Below are positions 34,943 to 43,953 of a DNA stretch of 64,000 nucleotides, piece by piece. The notes under the pieces are model-generated. The model was not told where the DNA came from. It did no database searches and saw only the letters and a program-made list of their open reading frames with translations. The position numbers and the translations under genes were made by a program. This stretch comes from Leisingera aquimarina DSM 24565 (lineage in GTDB: Bacteria; Pseudomonadota; Alphaproteobacteria; Rhodobacterales; Rhodobacteraceae): contig NZ_KI421504.1 in the NCBI RefSeq assembly GCF_000473165.1, positions 2,699,132 to 2,763,131 on the forward strand, in the 5' to 3' direction. Positions within the stretch are counted from its first letter, which is position 1, and every line of letters begins with the position of its first letter.

Positions 34943-36199
34943 ATGAACGACGCAAAAGCCATTCTTGTCATTGGCACCTATGACACCAAAGACCCGGAGC
35001 TGAACTTTGTCTGCGACAACATTCGCAAGCTGGGCGGTGAGGTCATTTCCATGGATGTCAGCGTTTTGGGAGATCCGTCAGAGCCGACAGATATTTCCAA
35101 GCATGATGTGGCTGCGGCTGCCGGCAAGACCATTCAGGACGCCATTGACTCGGGCGACGAAAACCACGCCATGCAGATCATGGCGGAAGGGGCGGCGAAG
35201 CTGACGGCCAAGCTTTATGCCGAAGGCAAGATTCACGGAATGCTGGCCTTGGGTGGCACCATGGGGACCGACCTGGCGCTGGATTGCGCGCGCGCCTTGC
35301 CAATTGGCGTGCCAAAATACGTTGTCTCGACGATTGCCTTTTCGGCCCTGATCCCGCCAGAGCGTCTGTCCGCGGATATCCAGATGATCCTCTGGGCCGG
35401 TGGGCTCTATGGGCTCAATGACATTTGCATGGCAACCCTCAGCCAAGCGGCAGGTGCGGTATATGGGGCAGCACAAGCGGTGCGCGCGCCCGACCCGGAT
35501 CGCCCGGTGATTGGCATGGTCAGTTTTGGTTCATCGGCGTTGCATTATATGGTGCATCTGCGCCAGCCGCTGATTGATCGCGGATTTTCATTGGCCGTGT
35601 TCCACGGTACCGGCATGGGTGGCATGGCGATGGAGAGCCTCGCTGAACAGGGATATTTTTCCTGTGTGCTCGAGCTGGCTGTGGCCGAGATTGGCAACCT
35701 CATGGTCGGCTCCATCGTCAATGCAGGGGCGGACCGGATGACCGCAGCAGGCCGCCATGGCATTCCCATTATCGCGGCACCAGGGTTCGGTGACATGATC
35801 GATTTCGCCACCTGGCAGCCAGTGCCCGAACGGTTCAGCGACCGGCCTTATCACGCCCACAACCGGCTACTCGCATCGGCGGCACTGAACGCTGAGGAAC
35901 GCGGTGAACTGGCACATGAAGTGGCCAACCGGCTGAAGCAGTCTAAGGGGCCGGTCAAGTTCATTCTTCCGACCGACGGCATTCACGCCTGGGACACCGA
36001 AGGTATGCCCGCGCATGATCCCGAAGCTCTGGCACTCATGGTCGAAGCCTACAAACGCGAGATGACCGACCCTATCGACCTGACCGTCATGGAATGCCAC
36101 ATCAACGACGAGGCGTTCTCGGCAAAAGTGCTGGAGATCATCGACGGCTGGATCGCGGATGGCACCCTGAAAACCAACGTCACACAATCGGGAGGGTGA
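34943..36199 (+). CDS. Tm-1-like ATP-binding domain protein (UPF0261)
   Basis: 418 residues, full family length. Motifs: VIGTYDTKDPELNFVCDNIR, LALGGTMGTDLALDCARALP, MVSFGSSALHYMVHLRQPLI, SIVNAGADRMTAAGRHGIPI, GDMIDFATWQPVPERFSDRP. Named after the tomato Tm-1 resistance protein; the bacterial role is undefined, usually next to a TIM-barrel partner that is not seen here. Translationally well placed (gggaggaaa site) inside the demethylation operon, 1 bp before the next gene, so it most likely has a catabolic role acting on the same small molecule. Confidence 0.9.
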   Translation: MNDAKAILVIGTYDTKDPELNFVCDNIRKLGGEVISMDVSVLGDPSEPTDISKHDVAAAAGKTIQDAIDSGDENHAMQIMAEGAAKLTAKLYAEGKIHGMLALGGTMGTDLALDCARALPIGVPKYVVSTIAFSALIPPERLSADIQMILWAGGLYGLNDICMATLSQAAGAVYGAAQAVRAPDPDRPVIGMVSFGSSALHYMVHLRQPLIDRGFSLAVFHGTGMGGMAMESLAEQGYFSCVLELAVAEIGNLMVGSIVNAGADRMTAAGRHGIPIIAAPGFGDMIDFATWQPVPERFSDRPYHAHNRLLASAALNAEERGELAHEVANRLKQSKGPVKFILPTDGIHAWDTEGMPAHDPEALALMVEAYKREMTDPIDLTVMECHINDEAFSAKVLEIIDGWIADGTLKTNVTQSGG

Positions 36200-36200
36200 C

Positions 36201-38240
36201 ATGCTGGAAGGCCAGTACGATATCCTGTTCGAGCCGCTGAAGATTGGCCCCGTCACAGCGCCCAATCGCTTTGTGATGATGCCTTATGCTAACGGGCATT
36301 CCTACCTGATGCCCAATGGTGCCATTGGCATCCGCGAAACGCGTGCCGAAGGGGGGTGGGGCATTATCGGCATGCAGCTGTCCGAGATCGACCCGACCTC
36401 GGACTTGTCCGGATTGCCGTATGAACGACTTTGGGACCATGGCGACGTGAAGGTGCACGCGCAATCTGTCGAGCGCATCCACACCCATGGTGCACTGGCG
36501 TCGATCGAATTGGCCCACACCGGCATCCGCTCACGTGGTACCGAGAACGGTTATCCTGTCATGGGACCGTCCTCGCTGCCAACGTTGAAACCGGACATGC
36601 CCTACAACGCCAAGGCGATGGACAAGTCAGATATCAAACGTCTGCGGGCATCGTTCCGGGCCGCCATCGGCAGGGCGAAACAAGCTGGTTATGACATGGC
36701 TTATGTCTATGCCAGCCACGACGCCTCGATCCTGTGGCATTTCCTGTCCCCGGCCTACAACCACCGAACGGACGAGTATGGCGGAAGCTTTGAGAACCGC
36801 CTGCGATTGTTGCGGGAAGTTCTGGAAGAGGCGCAGGACGAAGCTGCCGGCGAAATGGCGGTTGCCCTGCGCTTTGCGGTGCACGAAGCCTCTGGCCCTA
36901 AACGCATCACCTTTGACGGCGAAGGTCGTGACGTTGTCGAGGCTCTTGCCGAGCTTCCCGACCTCTGGGACATTAACATCTCGGGGTGGAGCGCAGACAG
37001 CCAGACCGCACGTTATGCCAGACAAGGCTATCAGGAAGAATTCACCAGCTTCGTCAAACAGGTGACGAGCAAACCCGTGCTTGGGGTCGGGCGTTTCACG
37101 TCCCCCGACACAATGGTCAGTCAGATCAAACGCGGGGTTCTGGACATGATCGGTTCGGCGCGGGCTTCGATCGCCGATCCGTTCCTGCCGAACAAGATCC
37201 GCGAAGGCCGTATCGAGGACATCCGCGAGTGCATTGGCTGCAATGTTTGCGTCTCGGTTGAATTGTCGGGTGTTCAAGTGCGCTGCACCCAGAACCCGAC
37301 CATGTCCGAGGAATGGCGGCGGGGTTGGCATCCCGAAAAGGTGCCAGCGGCATCAAATCCGGAAACAGCCCTGATCGTCGGCGGCGGTCCCGCCGGACTG
37401 GAAGCCGCCCTGACACTGGCCCGCGCGGGACACGAGGTTACGGTGGCCGAAAAGGCCGATGAAATGGGCGGGCGCAGCATACGCGAAGCGACCATTAAGG
37501 GTTTGGCATCGTGGGCACGCGTGCGCGACTACAGGCTCTATCAGCTGCAACAGATGGGCAATGTGAACCTCTATGCGGGGAGCGAACTGGATGCAGACGG
37601 CATTGCCGAATTCGAAGCTGATCATTTGATTCTGGCGACAGGGTCGCGCTGGCTGGACGACGGCCGCGGCCGTTCCAACCTCGCGCCGATTGCCGGTTTC
37701 AAGGGGGCTGCGCTGACCCCGGATGATATTCTGGACGGTACAGAAGTCACTGGCCCAGTCGTGATCTATGATGACGATCACTATTACATGGCCAACGCAC
37801 TGGCGGTGGATCTGGCCGAAAAAGGCCACGAAGTGCATATCGTCACCCCGTTGCCAACGCTGGCAGGTTGGATGGGCAACACGCTTGAGCACCCAAAAAT
37901 GCTCGGAGAACTGATGGTAGCGGGGGTGAAAATGTACCCCAACACTACTGCCACCGGCTGGAACGGCGGGGCGCTCGACGTGACCCGATCCGATACTGGC
38001 GAAAGCTTACCAATCATAAATGCTGCGACGCTCATTGCTGTCACCAATCGCATTCCTGAGATCAGCCTTTCCGAGGCTCTGACGGCTAAGGGGATTGCCC
38101 ACCGCACCATCGGCGACGCCGAAGTTCCCGGCACCATCCAGGCGGCGGTCTACTCCGGACACCGCCATGCCCGAGAATTGCTGGGCACCGAACCCGAAGA
38201 CAGGATCTTCAAACGAGAGCGTCCGACGCTCCTTCTCTGA
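36201..38240 (+). CDS. Trimethylamine-dehydrogenase-like flavoprotein (copy 2)
   Basis: 679 residues, same architecture as 23848-25875 and clearly paralogous: OYE barrel (PLKIGPVTAPNRFVMMPYAN), 4Fe-4S ligands CIGCNVC...RCTQNP, and FAD/ADP domain (LIVGGGPAGLEAALTLARAG). Tyr and His of the TMADH active site are kept (YVYASHD). The flavin-linking Cys of TMADH is Ala (PYANGHS). In the fourth family position SWSADS-like sequence (NISGWSADSQT) replaces the TMADH segment around its catalytic Asp. It probably oxidises an N-methylated zwitterion and hands electrons to an electron-transfer flavoprotein. 1 bp after the Tm-1-like gene. Confidence 0.88.
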   Translation: MLEGQYDILFEPLKIGPVTAPNRFVMMPYANGHSYLMPNGAIGIRETRAEGGWGIIGMQLSEIDPTSDLSGLPYERLWDHGDVKVHAQSVERIHTHGALASIELAHTGIRSRGTENGYPVMGPSSLPTLKPDMPYNAKAMDKSDIKRLRASFRAAIGRAKQAGYDMAYVYASHDASILWHFLSPAYNHRTDEYGGSFENRLRLLREVLEEAQDEAAGEMAVALRFAVHEASGPKRITFDGEGRDVVEALAELPDLWDINISGWSADSQTARYARQGYQEEFTSFVKQVTSKPVLGVGRFTSPDTMVSQIKRGVLDMIGSARASIADPFLPNKIREGRIEDIRECIGCNVCVSVELSGVQVRCTQNPTMSEEWRRGWHPEKVPAASNPETALIVGGGPAGLEAALTLARAGHEVTVAEKADEMGGRSIREATIKGLASWARVRDYRLYQLQQMGNVNLYAGSELDADGIAEFEADHLILATGSRWLDDGRGRSNLAPIAGFKGAALTPDDILDGTEVTGPVVIYDDDHYYMANALAVDLAEKGHEVHIVTPLPTLAGWMGNTLEHPKMLGELMVAGVKMYPNTTATGWNGGALDVTRSDTGESLPIINAATLIAVTNRIPEISLSEALTAKGIAHRTIGDAEVPGTIQAAVYSGHRHARELLGTEPEDRIFKRERPTLLL

Positions 38241-38260
38241 AAACAAATTGGATATTCGTC

Positions 38261-39373
38261 ATGGAAGCCAGGAAAACACCCCTCTATCACAGCTTTATCG
38301 AGCGCGGCGCAAATATGCGCAACGCCGGTGGTTACTTTGCGCCGATCACCTTTAGCGATCCGAAAACCGAGCATCTGACAACCCGTGAAAAAGCCGGGCT
38401 ATTTGAAATCTTCGGTCAGTTCCTGATCGAGGTCACCGGCAGTGATGCAGAGCGTCTGATCAACGAATCCCATGTTGCGGACGTAACCAAGTTACCTGAC
38501 ATGAAAGGAACCTATTGCGGTATCCTGAATGACGAAGGTGGCTTTCTGGACGATGTCATCACCTGGCGTGTGAACGTGGACAAATTTTGGGTTTGTCCGG
38601 CGCCACATCGGGTTGATGTGATCGTCAATCACCTGAAAGAAGCTGGCAAGGATATGGAGGTTAACGTTGTTTCGTTGGGCTATCGCTATACCTCTTTGTC
38701 GATCCAGGGGCCGCAGTCGCGCGCATGCCTTCAGGAGATGACGGCTGCGGATCTTTCCAACGATGCGCTGAAGCCCTTTGAGATCGTCGAAACTTCGCTG
38801 AGCGGGGTCGATGACGTCATCATCTCGCGCACCGGTTTTACCGGCGAATTGGGTTATGAATTGTTCATTCCTACCCAGAATGCCGAGGACCTCTACGCTG
38901 CCATTCTCGAACAGGGCGCCGACAAAGGTCTGGTGCCCTGCGGCGTTGCTGCCATGGTCACGCTCCGGATTGAAAAGCGCTATCCGATCTTTGGCCGTGA
39001 TATTACTGAAGCCAATAATCCGGTCGAAGCCGGACTGGGTTGGACGATCCGTTCCAAAGAAGCGAACTACACCGGGAAAGCTGCCATCCAAGCGCTAAAA
39101 GCGTCAGGGAGCGAACGAAAACTGGTGCTGCTTGAAATGCCGGAAGGGGCTGAGGTTCCCGAAGCCGGAACGGAACTGACATCGGCAGGGCAAACCGTCG
39201 GAAGCGTGACCTCGGCCGGTATGGGGCATTCGGTAGGCCGCGCCCTGGCTATGGGTTACGTACCCACGGATTTGGCAGTGAACGGTCAGTGGATAGACGT
39301 TGGTGAAGTCAAATCTGCGATTGTTCACACCGGCCCGGTCTATGATCCCAGAAATCTGCGTTCGCGCGATTGA
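38261..39373 (+). CDS. GcvT-family aminomethyltransferase
   Basis: 370 residues. GcvT fold throughout: MRNAGGYFAPITFSDPKTEH, CGILNDEGGFLDDVITWRVN, SLSIQGPQSRACLQEM, ISRTGFTGELGYELFIPTQN, TLRIEKRYPIFGRDITEANN, EAGLGWTIRSKEANYTGKAA. Proteins of this kind transfer a one-carbon unit to tetrahydrofolate. It ends the + operon. No gcvH or gcvP is nearby, so it is not part of a glycine-cleavage system here; it is more likely a dedicated demethylase in the operon's pathway. Confidence 0.88.
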   Translation: MEARKTPLYHSFIERGANMRNAGGYFAPITFSDPKTEHLTTREKAGLFEIFGQFLIEVTGSDAERLINESHVADVTKLPDMKGTYCGILNDEGGFLDDVITWRVNVDKFWVCPAPHRVDVIVNHLKEAGKDMEVNVVSLGYRYTSLSIQGPQSRACLQEMTAADLSNDALKPFEIVETSLSGVDDVIISRTGFTGELGYELFIPTQNAEDLYAAILEQGADKGLVPCGVAAMVTLRIEKRYPIFGRDITEANNPVEAGLGWTIRSKEANYTGKAAIQALKASGSERKLVLLEMPEGAEVPEAGTELTSAGQTVGSVTSAGMGHSVGRALAMGYVPTDLAVNGQWIDVGEVKSAIVHTGPVYDPRNLRSRD

Positions 39374-40118
39374 TCAAAACAAACAAGGCGTTCCCGGTTT
39401 TCGGCCATGAAGACCGGGGGCGCTCACTAAAATTGAGTGCTCAAAAGGAATTCGAAATTGAACCGCGACCCGGCTGTTGTGCTCATCTCCGATGATACCA
39501 CGGTCAAGATCGGGGGCTTTTTCGACTTTGGGTCGCCCGACCACCCGCCAGGAGCATTCTGGTTGGCCGGGCCGGATTTCAGAAGGGTTTTATTGCCAAT
39601 CGCATGGAACGCATCATGCCATCGCCAATAGCAGATCTGGGCCGTTCTCAAAGGCAGCTTCGGCAGCTTTCAGGGACATCGGCCGTCAAAACGAACCGGG
39701 GCTTCGCGCAGCTTGGACTCGGAGCCTCGATGCGGCAGTGCAGAGTGAAATCCAACGCCCTGATTATCTGAATGTCAGCTTCTGATGTCGCAACATGGTC
39801 GGCTTGCGCATGCAGCGAACTTCGTCCTTCCACCCCTTGACACCCAGGGTCCTGCGCGGTGCTGCACCCTGACCGAAGGTCCGCTCCGGGCTGGTTCAAA
39901 CCGATCAGGGCTAACCAGGAACGCCATCGCGGCGGGCGGCTTGGCGCTGCGCCGCCGCAAGGCAGCAGAAGAGAGCCCTTCTCGGTCATTGACCACCAGG
40001 CGAACCATCGAGTGTGCAGCGTGCCACGAACGGCGCACTGCGGACATCCAGTTGATGGCCGAGGTAAGCCTGCTTTATAAAAGAAACTTTCCTACAAAGG
40101 CAGAAGCGCTTTGGACTG
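39374..40118. other. 745-bp region without a supported gene
   Basis: Short ORFs overlap in several frames but none has a ribosome-binding site or recognisable sequence. An imperfect hairpin (cccggttttc...gaagaccggg, ~39391-39416) follows the GcvT gene and may terminate the operon. The region separates two convergent operons (GcvT on +, deacetylase on -). It may contain worn-out mobile DNA. Confidence 0.4.
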
Positions 40119-41279
40119 TCACCGGCAGCAATCGCGGATCAGGTTTTCCATAAACCGCCATCCCTCCTGGAACTGGTCCATTAGAATAAATTCGTCCGGC
40201 TGGTGCGCCTGGGCAATATCGCCGGGGCCGCAAATGACTGTGGAATAGCCGCTCTGCTGGAACAGGCCGCCTTCGGTGGCATAGCTCACAACACGGGGTG
40301 AATTGTCGCCGGTCAGGCGACGGGCCAACTCCTCGGCGACACCATTTGGTTCAGGCGCCAGTCCCGGCGCGTTAAAGTCTTGGAGCCGGGTGATCCCGGC
40401 GTCCTGATGAACTGCATTCATTTGCGCGTCCAGCCGGGCGACCTCAGCCTCGAAACGGGATTCCCACAGGCCCTGATCCTCGCCCGGGACTACGCGGAAG
40501 TCGATCTCGAAGCGGCAATGGCGGGCGGTTATGTTATGGGCCGTACCGCCCCTGATGGTGCCCACGTGGACGGTGGTGTAGGGAGGCACGAAACCCGCAT
40601 CCAGCGGTCCGGGAGTGCGGGCGGCGTTTTCCGCGTTCACCCGGTTGGCCCAGCTGACCAGCTCTGCCGCCATCATCACGGCGCTGACGCCTTCGTGCAT
40701 AATCGAGGAATGCACCTCATGTCCGCGTACATCAACGATGTAGCCGAAGCCGCCCTTGTGGCCCGAAACCACCTGCATCATCGAAGGTTCACCCACGATC
40801 ACTGCATCCGCCGCAGGAAACCTGCTTTGAAGCATGCGGTCGATCATCGGCAGCGCACCGGTCATGCCGACCTCTTCATCATAGCTCAGCGCGATCTGGA
40901 TCGGGCGCTTCAGCGGGCTTTTCAGCGCCAACGGCACCGCGGCCAGCGCCAGTGCATCAAAACCCTTCATGTCGCAGGTTCCGCGGCCGTAGAGCCTGCC
41001 GTTCCGCTCCGTCACCGTGAATGGATCGCTGCTCCAGTCCTGGCCTTCGACCGGCACCACATCGGTATGGCCAGATAGCACCACGCCGCCCTCAACCTCG
41101 GGTCCGATATGGGCAAAGATGGACGCCTTGGTGCCGCAGGGGGACGGTACGCGGGTGGACGTCACCCCATGTGACAGCAGGTAGCCCTCGACGAAATCCA
41201 CCAGCGCGAGATTGCTTTCGCTGCTGACAGTGGGGAAGGAGACGAGGCGATCAAGGATCTGGCGCGCGCTTAGATCCAT
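40119..41279 (-). CDS. Acetylornithine deacetylase-like M20 metallohydrolase
   Basis: 386 residues, ArgE/DapE type. Metal ligands and catalytic residues: GHTDVVPVEG (His, Asp), GRGTCDMKG (Asp), YDEEVG (Glu-Glu), VGEPSMM, and a C-terminal His in GDIAQAHQPDEF. It hydrolyses an N-acyl amino acid, classically N2-acetylornithine. Lies 3 bp after the ornithine-cyclodeaminase-like gene in a nine-gene minus operon, so the two probably work in sequence: deacylation, then deaminating cyclisation. Last gene of the operon. Confidence 0.88.
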   Translation of the reverse strand: MDLSARQILDRLVSFPTVSSESNLALVDFVEGYLLSHGVTSTRVPSPCGTKASIFAHIGPEVEGGVVLSGHTDVVPVEGQDWSSDPFTVTERNGRLYGRGTCDMKGFDALALAAVPLALKSPLKRPIQIALSYDEEVGMTGALPMIDRMLQSRFPAADAVIVGEPSMMQVVSGHKGGFGYIVDVRGHEVHSSIMHEGVSAVMMAAELVSWANRVNAENAARTPGPLDAGFVPPYTTVHVGTIRGGTAHNITARHCRFEIDFRVVPGEDQGLWESRFEAEVARLDAQMNAVHQDAGITRLQDFNAPGLAPEPNGVAEELARRLTGDNSPRVVSYATEGGLFQQSGYSTVICGPGDIAQAHQPDEFILMDQFQEGWRFMENLIRDCCR

Positions 41280-41282
41280 GGG

Positions 41283-42332
41283 TCAGGCTTTCGCGCGGGT
41301 CAGCATGCCAAACAGATCGCGCGGATCATCCGGGTCGGCCAGCAGGTCCAGATCCGCATAGAACCCGGTGTCCTGAATGGCTCGGTAGATGTAGCGCAGG
41401 GCGGAAAAGTCCTCGATCGCAAAGCCGACGCTGTCGAACAGGGTGATCTGGCGGGCGTCCTTGCGGCCCTCCGCCTGGCCGGTGACCACCTGCCACAGCT
41501 CGGTTGTGGGGTGGTCTTCGTCCAGCTGCTGGATCTCGCCCTCGACCCAAGTCTGCGGAGGGTATTCCACGAAGATGTCCGAACGCAGCAGGATGTCGCG
41601 GTGCAATTCTGTCTTACCGGGGCAGTCGCCGCCGATGGCATTGATGTGGACGCCGGGGCCGACCATGTTGTCGGTCAGGATCGTCGCGTTCTGCTTGTCG
41701 GCTGTGCAGGTGGTGATGATTTCTGCGCCTTCCATCGCCTCTTCACTGCTTTTGCAAGGCACCACGGTGAGGCCGCTGCCTGCCAGGTTGCGGGCCGCCT
41801 TTTCTGTGGCGGCCGGGTCGATGTCGTAAAGCCGCACGGTGCCGATGCCGCAGACGGCCTTGAAGGCGAGGCATTGGAACTCCGCCTGCGCGCCATTGCC
41901 GATCATCGCCATGCATTTAGCGCCCTTGGGGGCCAGGTGTTTGGCCGCCATGGCTGAGGTCGCCGCGGTACGCAGCGCCGTTAGCAGCGTCATCTCAGTC
42001 AGCAGTTTCGGATAGCCGGTGTCTACATCTGCCAGAAGGCCGAAGGCGGTGACAGTCTGCAGGCCTTCCTTGGTGTTCTTGGGGTGGCCGTTCACATATT
42101 TGAACCCGTACATTTCCCCATCCGAGGTCGGCATCAGCTCGATCACGCCGACCGGCGAATGGGAAGCGACACGGGGCGTCTTGTCAAAGCTTTCCCAGCG
42201 TTTGAAATCGTTTTCGATTTCGGCGGCCAGGTCCTGCAGCAGACGCTCGATGCCGATGTGGTGGACAAGGCCCATCATGTGCTCGACGGAGACAAAGGGC
42301 ACCATGGCAAGGTTGGAGGGAAGCGGGGGCAT
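41283..42332 (-). CDS. Ornithine cyclodeaminase/mu-crystallin family protein
   Basis: 349 residues. NAD-binding motif MIGNGAQAEFQCLAF, and family features GFKYVNGHPKN, LLTALRTAATSAMAAKHLA and HINAIGGDCPGKTELHRDIL. Ornithine cyclodeaminase converts ornithine to proline plus ammonia; relatives act on other amino acids or ketimines. Start at 42332, overlapping the stop of the EamA gene by one base (TGATG). The ectoine enzyme EutC is also of this family, but its partner EutB is not in the window. Confidence 0.9.
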   Translation of the reverse strand: MPPLPSNLAMVPFVSVEHMMGLVHHIGIERLLQDLAAEIENDFKRWESFDKTPRVASHSPVGVIELMPTSDGEMYGFKYVNGHPKNTKEGLQTVTAFGLLADVDTGYPKLLTEMTLLTALRTAATSAMAAKHLAPKGAKCMAMIGNGAQAEFQCLAFKAVCGIGTVRLYDIDPAATEKAARNLAGSGLTVVPCKSSEEAMEGAEIITTCTADKQNATILTDNMVGPGVHINAIGGDCPGKTELHRDILLRSDIFVEYPPQTWVEGEIQQLDEDHPTTELWQVVTGQAEGRKDARQITLFDSVGFAIEDFSALRYIYRAIQDTGFYADLDLLADPDDPRDLFGMLTRAKA

Positions 42333-43234
42333 CAGGCGTCTCTTTTCTGAAGGAAGGACATGGCCAGGCCGGAGGTGATGATCACCGCGATTCCGGTCCA
42401 GGCAAGGGGGGTGGCCGCCGCGCCCCAAAGGAAGAAGCTCCAGAGGCAGGCGAAGATGAGGAAGGAGTATTCAAAGACCGACACGAAGGCCGGCGTGCCG
42501 ATGCGGTAGGCCTGTGCGATCAGCGAGACGGCGACGACAGCGCCAGCCGCCTGAAACAGGGTCAGCCAAAGGAAGCGCGGTGTGGGTGTCACCCAGGCGC
42601 GGGTCAGGAACGGGCCAGCGGTGTCGGCGCCGGGTATCAGGCTGACCGCTGTCAGCATGATCAGGCCTGCCCCACCGATGAAGAGGAAGATCCCCATCGC
42701 CAGGGCCGGGGCGCTTTCCTGTGCGCAGATATGCCGGGTCAACAGCATGCCAAGCCCGTAGAACAGTCCTGCCCCCAGCGGTGTCAGCGAGGCCGGGGTG
42801 AGCGCGGCAAAGTCAGGCTGCAAGAGCATCAGCGCGCCGCCGAACCCGGCGAGGATCGCCAGCAATTGCAACCCGCTGAGGCGAGTGCCGAACAGAAGCG
42901 CTGACAAGAGCAGAACCCAGATCGGGGCGGAGAACAGACCTGCGCCGGCCTGCGCAACGGGCAGCGTGCCAAGGGCGGCAAAGTAGATCAGCAGGCCAAT
43001 GGAGACTGCCGCGCTGCGTAAAGACAGCCGCGGCAGGTTCACCGCCCGCAGGGGCTGGCGCAGCAGATGCGCGCCGAGCAGCAGCATGGGCACCGCAAAG
43101 AGCGTGCGGAACAGCTGGAACTGCCAGAGCCCGGCCTCCTGGCTGACCGCAAAGACAAAGTTGTCGATGAAGCTGAGGATGGCGGAGGCCGCCATCGCCA
43201 GCCCGGCGGCAGCGATGTTGCTGTTGGTCTGCAT
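42332..43234 (-). CDS. EamA/DMT-family transporter
   Basis: 300 residues with ten predicted hydrophobic helices in two EamA repeats (LSFIDNFVFAVSQEAGLWQF, SALLFGTRLSGLQLLAILAG, FQAAGAVVAVSLIAQAYRIG, PLAWTGIAVIITSGLAMSFL). Usually an inner-membrane exporter of amino acids or metabolites. It sits between the cysteine hydrolase and the cyclodeaminase-like gene, overlapping the latter by one base, so it may export an overflow product of the pathway. Confidence 0.88.
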   Translation of the reverse strand: MQTNSNIAAAGLAMAASAILSFIDNFVFAVSQEAGLWQFQLFRTLFAVPMLLLGAHLLRQPLRAVNLPRLSLRSAAVSIGLLIYFAALGTLPVAQAGAGLFSAPIWVLLLSALLFGTRLSGLQLLAILAGFGGALMLLQPDFAALTPASLTPLGAGLFYGLGMLLTRHICAQESAPALAMGIFLFIGGAGLIMLTAVSLIPGADTAGPFLTRAWVTPTPRFLWLTLFQAAGAVVAVSLIAQAYRIGTPAFVSVFEYSFLIFACLWSFFLWGAAATPLAWTGIAVIITSGLAMSFLQKRDA

Positions 43235-43255
43235 GTCAGTCGCCCTTGGAAAGAG

Positions 43256-43885
43256 TCAGGCGCCGGCCTGATCCATGGCGTCCAGCACTTCATCAATCTG
43301 ACGGATCGCGCCGTGCTGGAGGTATTCCATCGCCTTCAATGAGGCGTCGTGTGCTTCGATGCTGGAGCCTGCGACGCAGTCTTCCACCACGCGGCAGAAA
43401 TAGTCGCCTTGGTGGCCGTCAACGAAAGTGTAATGCACGCAGACGTCGGTCAGACCGCCGGTCAGGATCAGGGTTTCGGCTTTCAGGCCGCGCAGCAGGA
43501 TCTCCAGATCGGTGCCGTAGAAGGCCGAGTAACGCCGCTTGGAGATGCGGTAGTCGTCGGGGCGCATGCCCAATTCCTCTTCCGCAAAATCCGTCAGCGG
43601 ATTGCTGTCCAGGCAATGCACCGTCTCGTCCCCGTCCAGCTCGCGGCCGAAGTCGATCAGATTGGCCCGGTGGATCTCTTGGATGAAGACAACGGGGATG
43701 TCCTTTTCGCGTGCCTTGTCGATCACCACTTTGGTGCGCGCCATGCGCTCCGCATAGTCAGGCATATGGGCGATGGAACGTTCGTCGTCGGGGATCGGAG
43801 CAAAGGTTGATTTCTGGATATCAATGACGATCACTGCGGCACGGCCTTCGATCAGTTCGCGCTTCTTAGGGTTTGCATTGTTCAT
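43256..43885 (-). CDS. Isochorismatase-family cysteine hydrolase
   Basis: 209 residues. Catalytic triad positions: Asp in AVIVIDIQKSTF, Lys in ISKRRYSAFYGTDL, Cys in TGGLTDVCVHYTFVDG. The family hydrolyses amides (nicotinamidase, N-carbamoylsarcosine amidase, ureidoacrylate) or vinyl ethers. The operon context with a deacetylase and cyclodeaminase suggests amide-bond cleavage of an imported amino-acid derivative. Ribosome-binding site aaaggta. Confidence 0.88.
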   Translation of the reverse strand: MNNANPKKRELIEGRAAVIVIDIQKSTFAPIPDDERSIAHMPDYAERMARTKVVIDKAREKDIPVVFIQEIHRANLIDFGRELDGDETVHCLDSNPLTDFAEEELGMRPDDYRISKRRYSAFYGTDLEILLRGLKAETLILTGGLTDVCVHYTFVDGHQGDYFCRVVEDCVAGSSIEAHDASLKAMEYLQHGAIRQIDEVLDAMDQAGA

Positions 43886-43953
43886 CGGAGTACCTTTCGA
43901 CAGTCGTTTAGAAATGTGCCTGCGCAGTATGGGCGCGGCTTTGGATTTGACGT

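Noticed and set aside
38261-39373. Part of a glycine-cleavage system with a glycine riboswitch
   Set aside because: No gcvH or gcvP genes and no tandem glycine-aptamer-like sequence upstream of the operon.
40119-42332. Ectoine-degradation genes (eutC/eutE)
   Set aside because: EutB, EutD and the ectoine TRAP or ABC transporter are missing; the deacetylase looks ArgE-like.
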